A stretch of 64,000 bases of DNA from Cladocopium goreaui (taxonomy: Eukaryota > Sar > Dinophyceae > Suessiales > Symbiodiniaceae): contig CAMXCT020006446.1 in the NCBI GenBank assembly GCA_947184155.2, positions 87,501-151,500 of the forward strand, given 5' to 3'. Both the position numbers and the translations under genes were made by a program. Positions 52,962 to 64,000 of this stretch are shown here, one piece after another; position 1 is the first letter of the stretch; every line of letters begins with the position of its first letter. The notes beneath the pieces were generated by a model. That model was not told the DNA's origin, searched no databases, and was given only the letters and a program-made list of their open reading frames with translations.

Positions 52962-53222
52962 CTTTTGGAAGACCACCCGGATGTGGTGAAGTGGGCGAAG
53001 AATTTGGCCAGAACCCTCTTGCCCCTTGACGGCAGGTGGGTACTGGATGAAACATCCGAAAATGAGGAAGCTTCAGGTGGTCCCGAGCCTATCTTGGTGT
53101 CGGAGATTGAACCTGGAGAGAAGGGCCTGTTGAGAATCCTTCCGCTTCTGAGCCTTCTGGGAGCTCTAGCTCAAAGAGAGTGGAACCTGAAAAACAATGA
53201 ATGTAGTATGCATAAATGTTAG
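52962..53222 (+). CDS. Exon-like island, unidentified protein
   Basis: Following GTTAAAACCAG, the frame reads LLEDHPDVVKWAKNLARTLL, then PLDGRWVLDETSENEEAS, EPILVSEIEPGEKG and LLRILPLLSLLGALAQREW. Open to TAG at 53220-53222, but the coding part may end at a donor near 53190. Acidic middle, leucine-rich end. Family not recognised. Confidence 0.5.
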   Translation, partial: LLEDHPDVVKWAKNLARTLLPLDGRWVLDETSENEEASGGPEPILVSEIEPGEKGLLRILPLLSLLGALAQREWNLKNNECSMHKC

Positions 53223-53439
53223 GCACATGAATGCGGAACTTAATTTTCCAATGAAGGGACTAATCACCTTTCGTTGGCCTAGTTGCTTTAGGAACACGGA
53301 CTCATGGCAAAGAGCGAATGGTTAAACATATCCCTGTTGGAATTCGGACCAAACCTGGGGTTCCATTCTATAGGGACTAAAACGAAAACCCAGGACTAAG
53401 GGGGGGTGATTTTCCCTATAGAATAGAAACCCAAGAAAG

Positions 53440-56400
53440 CCAACAACCCCCTGCCACTCCTATAAAATGAAAACCCAGCCTTATACTGGCCACCGCTTGG
53501 AACAAATAATCCACTATAGAATGAAAAATTGGGTCCCAGTGATTAGGAAAAAGACACCTTATAGAATAGAAAACTGGGTTTGCAATGCCTTAAGTTTGGT
53601 TTCACTTTTTGGATCTGGGCTGGCACCATTCCACAAAAGAATATACTTGGTGACTATTTTACAGAGGGGGGGTTGGATTACCATTTTATAGGAACTGATC
53701 CAAGAGGAGCCGTGCCTCAGCATGGCCAGCCTCAGAAACATTCATATAATGATGTGTATATATTACAATATATATATATATAAATAAATCTATGTATCTA
53801 TCTATGTATCTATCTATCTATCTATCTATCTATATCTATCTATATATATTTAAAAAAGTTATACGCATGTATACGCACTATTATTTTGCCTACTGACAAG
53901 CCCCCTGCCACTCTTATAAAATGAAAACCAAGCCTGACACTGACAAACCACTATAGAAATACTGAAATACATAAACACATAATATACACACTATAGAATA
54001 AAACACTGGGTCCTAGTGGTCAAGAAAAAAAACCTACTGAATAGAAAACACTATTTCCAAGGCCCAAAATGTGGTTCACGTTTGGATCTGAGCTGGTGCC
54101 TTTCAAAAAAGAAACATCCTTGGGGACAATTTTTTGGAAGTGGTGTTGGATTTCCATTTTATAGGAGCAGCCCTGCTAAAAACTGATTCGTTAACAGTAA
54201 TGATTACGTTTTCTGTTACACACTTTAATTTGCACTGTCATTGCCCACTGACACTCCCCCCTCCCCCTCCTATAAAATGAAAACCCAGCCGGACACTGAC
54301 CACTACTTCCAAAAGATTATCCACGAGTGCCCTACTGGCTAGAAAACGCTATTTCCAAGGCCCAAAATGTGGTGTCACATTTGGATCTGAGCGCCATCTG
54401 AGCTGGTGCCTTTCAAAAAAGAAACATCCTTGGGGACAATTTTTTGGAAGTCCCGCTGGATTTCCATTTTATAGGAGCAGCCCTGCTAAAAGCTGATTCG
54501 TTAACAGTAATGATTACTTTTTCTGTTGCACACTTTAATTTGCACTATCATTGCCCACTGACACTCCCCCCTCCCCCTCCTATAAAATGAAAACCCAGCC
54601 GGGCACTGACCACTACTTCCAAAAGATGATCCAGGAGTGCCCTACTGACTAGAAAACGCTATTTCCAAGGCCCAAAATGTGGTTTCACATTTGGATCTGG
54701 GCTGGCACCTTTCAAGAAAAGAAATCATGGGGACAATTTTTTGGAAGTGGTGTTGGATTTCCATTTTATAGGAGCAGCCCTGCTAAAATCTGATTCGTTA
54801 ACAGTGTTGATTACTTATTCGTTTGCAGTGTGTTTCAATATTTTACAGTATCATACATCATTTACAATATTATTGCCCACTGACACCTCCCCTTCCACTC
54901 GTATAAAATGAAAGCCCAGCCTCATACCCACCGTTTGGAACAAATTACCGACTATAGAACGGAAAACTGGGTCCCAGTGATTATGATTAGGAAACATGCC
55001 CCCTCTAGAATAGAAACCGCTATTTCCAAGGCCCAAAATGTGGTTCACGTTTGGGCTGGCACCTTTCAAGCAAAAAAATCCTTGGGAACCATTTTAAGAG
55101 GAGTGGTTGGATTTCCATTTTAAAGGAGCAGCCCTGCACAAAAATAATTCGTTAACAGTGTTGGCCACTTATTTGTGTACAGTATGTTTCAATACTTTAC
55201 AGTATCATACAGCATTTACAATATTATTGCCCACTGACACCTCCCCTTCCACTCCTTTAAAATGAAAACCCAGCCTCATACCCACCGCTTCTAGCAAATA
55301 CTCCACTATAAAATGAAAAACTGGGTCCCAATGATTAGGTGCCCCCTATAGAATAGAAACCGCTATTTCCAAGGCCCAAAATGTGGTTCATGTTTGGGCT
55401 GGCACCTTTCAAGCAAAAAAATCCTTGGGAACCATTTTTAGAAGAGTGGCTGGATCTCCATTTTGAAGGAGCAACCCTGCACAAAACTGATTCGTTAACA
55501 GTGTTGGCCACTTATTTGTTTGCAGTATATTTCAATATTTTACAATATCATACAGCATTTACAATATTATTGCCCACTGACACCTCCCCTTCCACTCCTT
55601 TAAAATGAAAACCCAGCCTCATACCCACCGCTTCTAAAAAATAATCCACTATAGAGTGATTAGGAATCATGCCCCCTACAGAATAGAAACCGCTATCCCC
55701 AAGGCCCAAAATGTGGTTCACGTTTGGGCTGGCACCTTTCAAGCAAAACAATCCTTGGGAACCATTTTTAAAAGAGTGGTTGGATCTCCATTTAAAGGAG
55801 CAGCCCTGCACAAAACTGATTCGTTAACAGTGTTGGCCACTTATTCGTTTACAATTTTTTGCAGTCACTATTATTGCCCACTGACACCTCCCCCTTTCAC
55901 TCCTATAAAATGAAAACCCAGCCTCATACTAATACTGGCCACCGTTTGGAACAAATTATCCACTATAGACTGGAAAACTGGGTCCCAGTGATTAGGAAAC
56001 ATGCCCCCTATGGAATAGAAACCGCTATTTCCAAGGCCCAAAATGTGGTTCATGTTTGGGCTGGCACCTTTCAAGAAAAGAAATCGTGGGGACCATTTTT
56101 TTGAAAAGTGGTTGGATCTCCATTTTGAAGGAGCAGCCCTGCACAAAACTGATTCGTTAACAGTCTTGGCCACTTATTTGTTTGCAGTATACTTTCAATA
56201 TTTTACAGTATCATACAGCATTTACAATATTATTGCCCACTGACACCTCCCCTTCCATTCCTTTAAAATGAAAACCCAGCCTCATACCCACCGCTTCTAG
56301 CAAATAACCCACTATAGAATGAAAAACTGGGTCCCAGTGATTAGGTGCCCCCTATAGAATAGAAACCGCTATTTCCAAGGCCCAAAATGTGGTTCATGTT

Positions 56401-57240
56401 TGGGCTGGCACCTTTCAAGCAAAAAAACGATTGGGAACCATTTTTAGAAGAGTGGCTGGATCTCCATTTTGAAGGAGCAGCCCTGCACAAAACTGATTCG
56501 TTAACAGTGTTGGCCACTTATTTGTTTACAGTATCTTTCAATATTTTGACAGTATCACACAGCATTTACAATATTATTGCCCACTGACACCTCCCCTTCC
56601 ACTCCTATAAAATGAAAACCCAGCCTCATACCCACCGCTTCTAAAAAATAATCCCTATAGAATGAAAAACTGGGTCCCAGTGATTAGGTGCCCCCTATAG
56701 AATAGAAACCGCTATTTCCAAGGCCCAAAATGTGGTTCATGTTTGGGCTGGCACCTTTCAAGCAAAAAAACAATTGGGAACCATTTTTTTGAAAAGTGGC
56801 TGGATCTCCATTTTGAAGGAGCAGCCCTGCACAAAACTGATTCGTTAACAGTGTTGGCCACTTATTTGTTTACAGTATGTTTCAATACTTTACAGTATCA
56901 TACAGCATTTACAATATTATTGCCCACTGACACCTCCCCTTCCACTCCTTTAAAATGAAAACCCAGCCTCATACCCACCGCCTCTAACAAATAACCCACT
57001 ATAGAATGAAAACCCGAGTCCACGTGATTAGGAAAAAGACCCTGTATAGTATAGAATAGAAAACTGGGTTTGCAATGCCTCAAGTTTGGTTTCACTTTTA
57101 GAGATGTTTTTTCCCCAAACTGGATGGGCGCAATCCAGGTACCATTCTATAGTAAAAACTGGCCTACCAACCTCATCTCTATAGAATCGTGCCTCCAGGT
57201 TACCTATTTTATAAAGATAATTCCAAGGATGATTTAAAAA
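53440..57240. repeat. Tandem satellite, units of about 304-358 bp
   Basis: Unit heads (TTGCCCACTGACAC) occur at about 54244, 54553, 54874, 55229, 55572, 55876, 56234, 56578 and 56922. Diverged units lie at both ends. Each unit holds shorter internal repeats of TATAGAATGAAAA / TATAAAATGAAAACCC / TATAGAATAGAAACC type, so it arose from a smaller motif of about 35 bases. It also contains CTGATTCGTTAACAGT. Open frames of about 65-100 codons recur in each unit but differ between units; not genes. Confidence 0.95.
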
Positions 57241-57739
57241 TGCTTTTCGAGTCATTTCATGTTGACATGGCATGTTCTCCATGTTTTGCAAGTCTTGTCA
57301 TGTTGACATGGCACATTCTTCATAATAGCTAACAGCTAACATGTTACTTGAACTTTTATGCAACCACGGTCGTACTTCAAAGTTTATGTTGTCCTTGTCT
57401 CATTTGCCTTGCATAGTTGAACCTGTGTATCCATAGCCTGCCCCAAACCATTTCTTTTCGGAGATAATGTTGGATTTGCAATGGTTGTCTTGCACGCTCA
57501 AACCTGGGTGCTGGAGGTAATGCTCATTGCTACTATTACTCAAACAAAAGGATTTGTCACAGGCTTTGCACATGCTTGCCTAAATAGCTACTAGACGTGC
57601 CAGGCTTCCAAACAGCTTCCGCGAACCAAAAGGCCCAAAAACAACCCAAAAAAAAATCTCTGTGGGGGGGAGAGGAGTTTTGTTTTCATCATTTTTCCGA
57701 TGTGTTTGAGCCAATTCATTTTAGCAAATCTAGCAACTA
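57241..57739. other. Non-coding stretch
   Basis: Nothing recognised. Confidence 0.4.
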
Positions 57740-58300
57740 GACGCGATGGTCAACTTAGGATTTGTCACAGGCTTTGTACGGCCGTACCCAGGTACGAGAC
57801 GCGATGGTCAACTTTGGATTTGTCACAGGCTTTGTACGGCCGTACCCAGGTACGAGACGCGATGGTCAACTTAGGATTTGTCACAGGCTTTGTACGGCCG
57901 TACCCAGGTACGAGACGCGATGGTCAACTTTGGATTTGTCACAGGCTTTGTACGGCCGTACCCAGGTACGAGACGCGATGGTCAACTTTGGATTTGTCAC
58001 AGGCTTTGTACGGCCGTACCCAGGTACGAGACGCGATGGTCAACTTAGGATTTGTCACAGGCTTTGTACGGCCGTACCCAGGTACGAGACGCGATGGTCA
58101 ACTTAGGATTTGTCACAGGCTTTGTACGGCCGTACCCAGGTACGAGACGCGATGGTCAACTTAGGATTTGTCACAGGCTTTGTACGGCCGTACCCAGGTA
58201 CGAGACGCGATGGTCAACTTAGGATTTGTCACAGGCTTTGTACGGCCGTACCCAGGTACGAGACGCGATGGTCAACTTAGGATTTGTCACAGGCTTTGCA
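57740..58300. repeat. 58-bp tandem repeat, ten copies, with a 12-bp palindrome
   Basis: Units start at 57740 and then every 58 bases to 58262 (GACGCGATGGTCAACTT...). Each has the perfect palindrome GTACGGCCGTAC followed by CCAGGTAC. The only difference is mostly TTAGG versus TTTGG. Near-identity means recent expansion. Confidence 0.97.
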
Positions 58301-58319
58301 ACATACCTCACTGATTTTG

Positions 58320-58513
58320 GCGTGCAAGCCAAGTGACGTTTTGTCACTTGGCTTGTACGCCCGTACCCAGGTACGAGCGTACAAGCAGGCATTTTTCTAT
58401 GTGACGCCCCTCTGAAACCCATACCTGTCACATACCAACCCCCCCCGCATGTACGCCCGTACCCAGGTACGGGCGTACGAGCCAAGTGACGTTTTGTCAC
58501 TTGGCTTGCACGC
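58320..58513. repeat. Nested palindrome: two pairs of hairpins in mirror order
   Basis: Hairpin H1 (CAAGCCAAGTGAC-GTTTT-GTCACTTGGCTTG, 58325-58355) is followed by H2 (TACGCCCGTAC ... GTACGAGCGTA). After 66 bases H2 returns in perfect form (GTACGCCCGTACC-CA-GGTACGGGCGTAC, 58451-58478), then H1 again, ending GCACGC. The outer ends GCGTGCAAGCC and GGCTTGCACGC are inverted. H2 shares GTACCCAGGTAC with the adjacent 58-bp array. Confidence 0.9.
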
Positions 58514-58600
58514 TGGCATCACTGATGCAGCTTGTAAGGCTCAAAATTTCAATTTGACTTCAGGATTCTGACCTGGTGACCTCGTCTGACTCAGGGCTAT

Positions 58601-58657
58601 GGCTGATGCGTCCGTTGTTGCAGCCCAAAGGCAACAGGCAGAAGCACAAAAAGCTCT
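58601..58657 (+). CDS. Exon-like island left of the foldback
   Basis: ATG at 58601, frame MADASVVAAQRQQAEAQKAL, GC-richer than what follows, and followed by the donor-like GTTAGG at the foldback end. Alternatively an internal exon in another frame. Not recognised. Confidence 0.4.
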
Positions 58658-61600
58658 GGTTAGGCTAATTCCTGCCTATTAGGTTATTTTAGTTTTTAAT
58701 GTTAAATTCTATCTATTAGGTTATTTGGTGTTCTGTCTTTTAGGTTGTTTGCCTGTTTGCCTAAATAGTTTATTTAGCCGAATAACCTAAAAACTGTCTT
58801 GTTTTAGACTTTGCTTTTCTTTCGTCAAGCTATATTTCCAACAGTTCAAACAAAAGACCCAGTCTTTTTCCATATTTGTTTCCTTTGGAATTTTTGAATT
58901 ACATGTTTTTGGGCAAATAGTTTTTTCAAATGTTTCTTCATTGTTTTGTGAGTGGTGTATGTCGTTTCTTTTGATATATGCGGGTCTGAAGTGATTTTTT
59001 GTGCCAAAGTGAAGCCTTTTGTGCTAAAGTGAATCTTTAAATTTCAGTCGGATATGTTTTAGATGGGGCAAGCCAACACAGCATGGAAGCAACAAAACAC
59101 ATGTCCAAAACAATATATGAGCAAATGGGTATGTCTCAACATGAAATGTCCTTTTTTGACCCCAAAATGGTCACGTTGAAGCGAAAAAAGGTCACCTCAT
59201 TTTCAGACATACCCAAACAAGAAAAAAAACATGTTTTGCAACAATGGCAATGGATAGCTTTTGGGAGCGCCAAGCCAGCACAGGCTGAAAAACCAAAAAC
59301 AAGAAGAACAATGAAACCAACAAATGCAAAAACAACAACACAATGTAATAAATCAAAAAGTGTGAAAACAATTATCCAAAACCTAACTTGTCAGCTGCAT
59401 CGTTTATGAAACTCAGAGGAGTTCATGTGAATTCACGGGTGCTCATTGCTCATGGGTGTTCATGCGTGTTTTTCATTTTTTCGGCTGCCACCCATTTAGC
59501 TTACTCAGTGGGTTTCCATGCCCAAAAAGAAAAATCAAAGTAATTTATCGTGAGGTTCGCGCGCGATTTTTGGGTATAAAATGGCACACTTGCTGATTTG
59601 GTTGGTGGTTTTCTCTCATGCGCTGCTATTTGGCTGCAAAACCTGTGCCTTGGTGACCAGATGGAAATCCCCGAGTTCTTGGTCAGCTCGGACTCGATGG
59701 TTATTTGTTTATTTTTAACATAAATTTGGGGCCAGAGAACCCCAAATCATTGGCAAACCCTGGCTTTGAATGTTTTTTTTTTGAAATCATCTTGAACGTT
59801 GGCCAGTAACAGATTCATAAACAAAAGCGGTCAAGACTGGAAGGTTTTCCACTTGTAAGCAAGTAGTGGCAAGCACAAAATGTTTGCAAATTGCTTGGTG
59901 GGAATTGGTTGTATTCAAGGTGTTTTTGCAAAAACTAAACGGAACAATCCAGCCAAAACTTGATCAATCACTAAGGGGGTCTCCATCCCTCAAACCTGTG
60001 TACATCAAAACACCTTCCCAAAGATTTGCAATGACCTGGGGCTCTTCATCCTTGGCCTTTCTCCCCATTGAAAAAACAACGAAACTACCAAACAATGCAA
60101 GTGAGTTGAGGTGATCGGCATTTATGTCTTTGAGGCAAGTAAACCCAGAATTTACCCAAAATAAAGAGAAGGGTTGTCAATCCCAGAGCCCATCCATTAC
60201 TACGTTACTACTTTTTTCGTCAAACCTATTTGCAAGAAAATGCAATCCAACCCAGAGTTAATCAATCACTTGGGCCTTCCCATGCAAATCCATTTCCTGA
60301 AAATTAATCCAAATGTTTTGCAATGACTTGGGGCCCCGCAGTCATCAGATTCATTCACATGTGCATGGGAAAATCTCTCCCAGAAAGTGTATGGTTGAAG
60401 ATTTGTTGATGGAAAAAAGTGATTGACCAACCATTTTTTGACAAAAAACATTTTTAAAAAAAGTTTTTTAAAATAAAATCAAGATTTTTGCTGAATAAAC
60501 ATCGTTTTTTAAAATAAAATCAAGATTTTTGCTGAATAAACATCATTTGATTGACTAAAACCCAGATTTCTCTTGAATAAAATCACTTTGTGAATAAATC
60601 CAAGATGTTTTTAAGATTTTCAAGGAAATGAGGTGTAAGTTTGATGTAAGTTTGCATGAAAACTTTTGAGGTGCAAGTTTACATCAAACTTACACTAAAC
60701 TTACACATCAAGAGTGTAAGTTTACACCAAACTTACATATCAAAAGTGTAAGTTTACATCAAACTTTCACATACAAGTGCAAACTTACACTTCTCAGTGT
60801 AAGTTTGATGTAAACTTACACTTTTGATATGTAAGTTTGGTGTAAACTTACATAGTGTAAGTTTGATGTAAACTTACACCTCAAAAGTTTTGATGCAAAC
60901 TTACATCAAACTTACACCTCATTTCCTTGAAAATCTTCAAAAAACCTTGGATTTATTCACAAAAAAATCTTGGTTTTACTCAAATCTTTGTTTTTAGTTA
61001 AAAACAATCATATTTATTCAGAAAAAGACTGAATTTTATTCATTTTTTTTTTAACATGCGTTTTTTTCAAAAAAATGTTTGACCAGCCATGTTTTCCATA
61101 TCAAAAAATTTTCAACCAAACACTTTCTCGGAGAGATTTTCCCATGCACATGTAAATGAATTTGATGATTGGAGGGCCTCAAGTCATTGCAAAACATTTG
61201 GATTAATTTTTAGGAAATGGATTTGCATGGGAAGGCCCAAGTGATTGATTAACCCTGGGTTGGATTGCATCTTCTTGCAAATAGGTTTGACGAAATAAAA
61301 ACGTAGTAACGTAGTAATGGATGGGCTCTGGGATTGACAACCTTTTTCCTTCTTTTTGTAAACATGAATCTGAAAACTGCAAAACCAAAAATTTACTGGC
61401 AAATTCCAGGTTTAACTGCATAGAAAATGTGAATGCTGAACACCAAGTCATTGTTTGTCTTTATATAGTCAGATTTTTTTTTGGCATAAATGTCAAGGAT
61501 GGAGAGCCCCAGGTTATTGCTAATTGTGTTTGATTTTCTGATATCGAGGGCTGGAGGCCCTTTAGTGATTGATCAAGTCTGGGCTGGATTGGCCGTTTAT

Positions 61601-62835
61601 TTTTTGCAAAAAAAATTGAATACAACCATGAAAGGCCATCCAGTCTTGACAGTTTGTCTTTATAAAACTACTGCTGCCTGAACTGATTTCAAAAAAGGCC
61701 CCTTCAAACCCTTGGATTGCCGATAATTCAACAAAGAAATCGGCCCAGGGCTGGGACCTCCATCTCACGTTCATTTTTTTAAGTTCAAAGAAAGTGGATG
61801 GCAGCAAAACAAAATGACAAACAAACAAAAATACATGAACACCCATACACACGCATGAACAACCATGAACATCCATGGACACCCATGACCACTTGAGCTC
61901 GCATGAGCACCCATGAATTCACATGAATTCGTGTTTTTCGAAATACAATGCAGCTGGCAAATTACTTGTTGAACCATATGTTTCACAGTTCTTGAATTTC
62001 TTATTTTGGGTTGTTGGCTATGTGAGTTTTTGGTTTAATTGTTTTTTCTTGAACTGAACATTAATTCTATTTTTATGTTTTATATTTTTTTTGGTTTTGT
62101 CCTGTGGTGGTTTCGCGCTCCGAAAAAAATCGCTGATTTTTGCAAACCATGTTTTTTTTATTTATTTATATATAGTTATTTATTTATTCTTTATTTATTT
62201 ATTTATTCAAATTTATATATATATATATATACATCTATGTATATATATATATGTATATATATATATGTGTGTGTGTAATGTTTTGTATTTATATCTATAA
62301 TTATGTATATATATATATAAGTGTGTGTGTGGGGGGGAGGTTGTCTCAAAATGAGGTGTCCTTTTTTTCTCTCAAAGAACCCTTTTAGGAACCAAAAAAA
62401 GACACCTCGTTTTGAGACATATCCATGTATATATATTACTTTTTTGACATGTGTTTTTTGTTTCTATCCTGTGTCGGTTTGTCCAATCCAAAATATATGT
62501 TTTCTGGTTTTCTTTTGTATTTAGTTTGTTTCAGCATCATTTTATCGGAAAAATGCATCAAACCAAAAAATGTGCAATTGGAGATTACAAAATATTTTTT
62601 GTATATAAAGAAAACGAAGTTTCTCCAAAAAAGGTGCCAATACAGGTTATTCATATAAATAACCTATAAGAAAAAAGTTTATTCATATAAATAACCTAAA
62701 GAAAAAATGTTATTCGATCATTCTGACTATTAGGTAAAACAGTTGTTTTACCTAATCGGTAAAAACACAATTTAACTAATAGTCAGAAAACAAGATATAA
62801 CCTAATAGATAGAATTTAGCCTAACCAGAGCTTTT
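58649..62835. mobile_element. 4.2-kb foldback element with intron-like ends
   Basis: The terminal inverted repeats are perfect over 20 bases (AAAAGCTCTGGTTAGGCTAA, 58649-58668, and its reverse complement at 62816-62835). Long inverted arms follow. The inner arms (about 60160-60780 and 60780-61350) are highly similar; the core 60625-60928 is built from GTGTAAGTTTGATG / CATCAAACTTACAC words. Outer arms are more diverged but keep order, for example TATTAGGTTAT, the small hairpin at 59128-59213 versus 62342-62430, and CATGTGAATTC versus GAATTCACATG. No transposase ORF seen. The ends read CTG/GTTAGG and CCTAACCAG/AG, like splice sites. Confidence 0.85.
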
Positions 62836-62942
62836 GGGAAGATGGTGAAATCCACGAAGACCGATGTGGACTTGAAAGCACTTCTGGTGGAAGCCATGAG
62901 TGAGGGATTTGACTCCTACATGGGGAAAGTCCTCGCACCCTG
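62829..62942 (+). CDS. Exon-like island right of the foldback
   Basis: It starts at the acceptor-like CCTAACCAG. The frame AFGKMVKSTKTDVDLKALLV then EAMSEGFDSYMGKVLAP runs to TGA at 62940-62942. Joined phase with the left island is not settled. Not recognised. Confidence 0.45.
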
Positions 62943-63090
62943 ATATTCCTATTTATCTTGGAGCCATGCATGAATGTCATGTTTGTCATGGGGTGGTCTT
63001 TGAAGATGAGACATGCATGTGATTTCATGGTGATAGAACAGATCGGTTCGCTCATGACGTCATGACATGGCCCTGTTTTGCTTTAGGCAT
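62943..63090. other. CATG-rich intron-like stretch
   Basis: Same CATG-rich style as at 51.4-52.9 kb. Ends in GCTTTAG. Confidence 0.5.
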
Positions 63091-63252
63091 GGACAGCTTC
63101 AGATGAGGGAAGGTGTCAAAGTGCCCAATCCGACCAGTGGATGAACTCAAAGTACTCGCTCTCGAAGAAGACGCGAGTTCAGACTGGGGGGTCTTGCGCA
63201 ATGCTGGCCCTGGGGGACACTGGTCAAAACTTGTTCCGCACGAGTTATTCTG
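63091..63252 (+). CDS. Exon-like island
   Basis: Following TTGCTTTAG, the frame AWTASDEGRCQSAQSDQWMN then SKYSLSKKTRVQTGGSCAML and ALGDTGQNLFRTSYSVS is open. A competing frame (from 63113) is also open. Not recognised. Confidence 0.45.
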
Positions 63253-63599
63253 TCAGCATGCTGGAAGTCAGCTTGAAAATGAAAAATCCGAGCATGTCCC
63301 ACAACATGTCACTTGTGAGATTCACCAACAGTTTAGCCAGCTCATGCCTTGCAAGTGTGTCACATGGGAGTTTGCCAATGACATGTTCAATATGCTCATG
63401 AATTTTCTCATGTTTCAATAGGAATTTGACCATGACATGTCCAACATGCTGATGACATGCCATCATGTTTCACATGGGAGTTTGACCATGACATGTCCAA
63501 CATGCCCATGACTTGCAACATGCCCCGCATATGGGTTTGTGGTACCACATGTTGACTTTATCATAGGCTCCCTACCATGGACATAACTTGATAAGGAAA
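63253..63599. repeat. CATG-rich intron repeat
   Basis: Two copies of CACATGGGAGTTTG(A/C)C...GACATG with TGACCATGACATGTCCAACATG. Confidence 0.7.
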
Positions 63600-63964
63600 G
63601 GGCAGTGGGCGTATGGCAGACTCGCAGGATCGAGACTGTCTTGATGAAGTGGGACGGTGTTCCAGGGAACTTGGGCCACATCATTCCCACCGTGAAGGTG
63701 AATTCGGATCTGTGGACTTCAGACACTAACAAGATCAAAGACCTGCAGCGGCTCAACGGTGATTCCGAGTTGGCAGCTGCGCTTCTGATAGCCTTTTGGT
63801 TCAGGAACGACAGTGACATTTGCCACTGGTTGAAGAGAGAGCTTGCCGACATCGTGTTGGAATTCTACAGCTACGGCGTGGGCTCGCAGTTCGACTTGGC
63901 AAAGTTCGGCACCACGGTTGAATTAGTTTTCCAACACTTATTGGCATCAGGGAGTTCATGTTAA
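63600..63964 (+). CDS. Exon-like island, unidentified protein
   Basis: The frame reads GVWQTRRIETVLMKWDGVPG, NLGHIIPTVKVNSDLWTSDT, NKIKDLQRLNGDSELAAALL, IAFWFRNDSDICHWLKRELA, DIVLEFYSYGVGSQFDLAKF and on to TAA at 63962-63964. GC-rich up to about 63915, where GTTGAATTAG could be a donor. Well-mixed globular composition. Family not recognised. Confidence 0.55.
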
Positions 63965-64000
63965 TTTCTCACCTTAGCTCCGAGTTACCTAACCTACTAG

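Noticed and set aside
57740-58300. CRISPR-like array
   Set aside because: Units are directly adjacent and nearly identical, with no unique spacers; the setting is eukaryotic.
59083-59409. 108-codon ORF inside the foldback
   Set aside because: Lys/Thr-rich, AT-driven, overlaps a local hairpin, no counterpart in the other arm.

Overview
The window looks like nuclear DNA of a dinoflagellate, most likely a symbiodiniacean or relative. No single marker gene proves this. The case rests on small GC-richer exon-like islands (36-330 bp) scattered through long AT-rich introns, almost all reading on the + strand. It is supported by pentatricopeptide (PPR)-like exons, very abundant minisatellites and foldback DNA, families of short terminal-inverted-repeat elements with intron-like ends, and a very large tyrosine-recombinase retrotransposon. 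I saw no rRNA, tRNA, CRISPR array or bacterial-style operon.

Layout. 0-17.5 kb: exon-like islands (one multi-membrane-span ORF at 2.07-2.56 kb, several PPR-like pieces from about 10 kb on) separated by introns with microsatellites and three families of short inverted-repeat elements, here called A (CTGGTTGG ends), B (TACCCTCTGG ends) and C (GGGGCCCCC ends). 17.7-31.2 kb: one complete 13.5-kb DIRS/Ngaro-type retrotransposon. 31.3-35.9 kb: four minisatellite blocks in succession. 35-51 kb: more exon-like islands, many PPR-like, with A, B and C elements between them. 51.4-53.2 kb and 62.8-64 kb: exon-like islands of a further + strand gene or genes in CATG-rich introns. 53.4-57.2 kb: a tandem satellite of about 345 bp. 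57.7-58.5 kb: a 58-bp tandem repeat followed by a nested palindrome. 58.65-62.84 kb: a 4.2-kb foldback whose ends look like splice sites.

The retrotransposon is the centrepiece. It has the split direct-repeat layout A1-ORFs-B1-A2-B2 with identical A copies (75/75) and identical B copies (89/89), so it is young. Its ORFs give, in order, a gag-like protein with a CCCH zinc finger, an unassigned region, reverse transcriptase, RNase H, a Tpt1/KptA-type RNA 2'-phosphotransferase-like domain, a protein with two membrane spans, and a tyrosine recombinase. The coding chain is broken by three frame changes and one in-frame TGA. At least 15 copies of a short GC-rich hairpin are scattered through it in all three codon phases, with stem bases that covary and all-variable loops. 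This hairpin family and the Tpt1-like domain are the strongest candidates for undescribed biology here.
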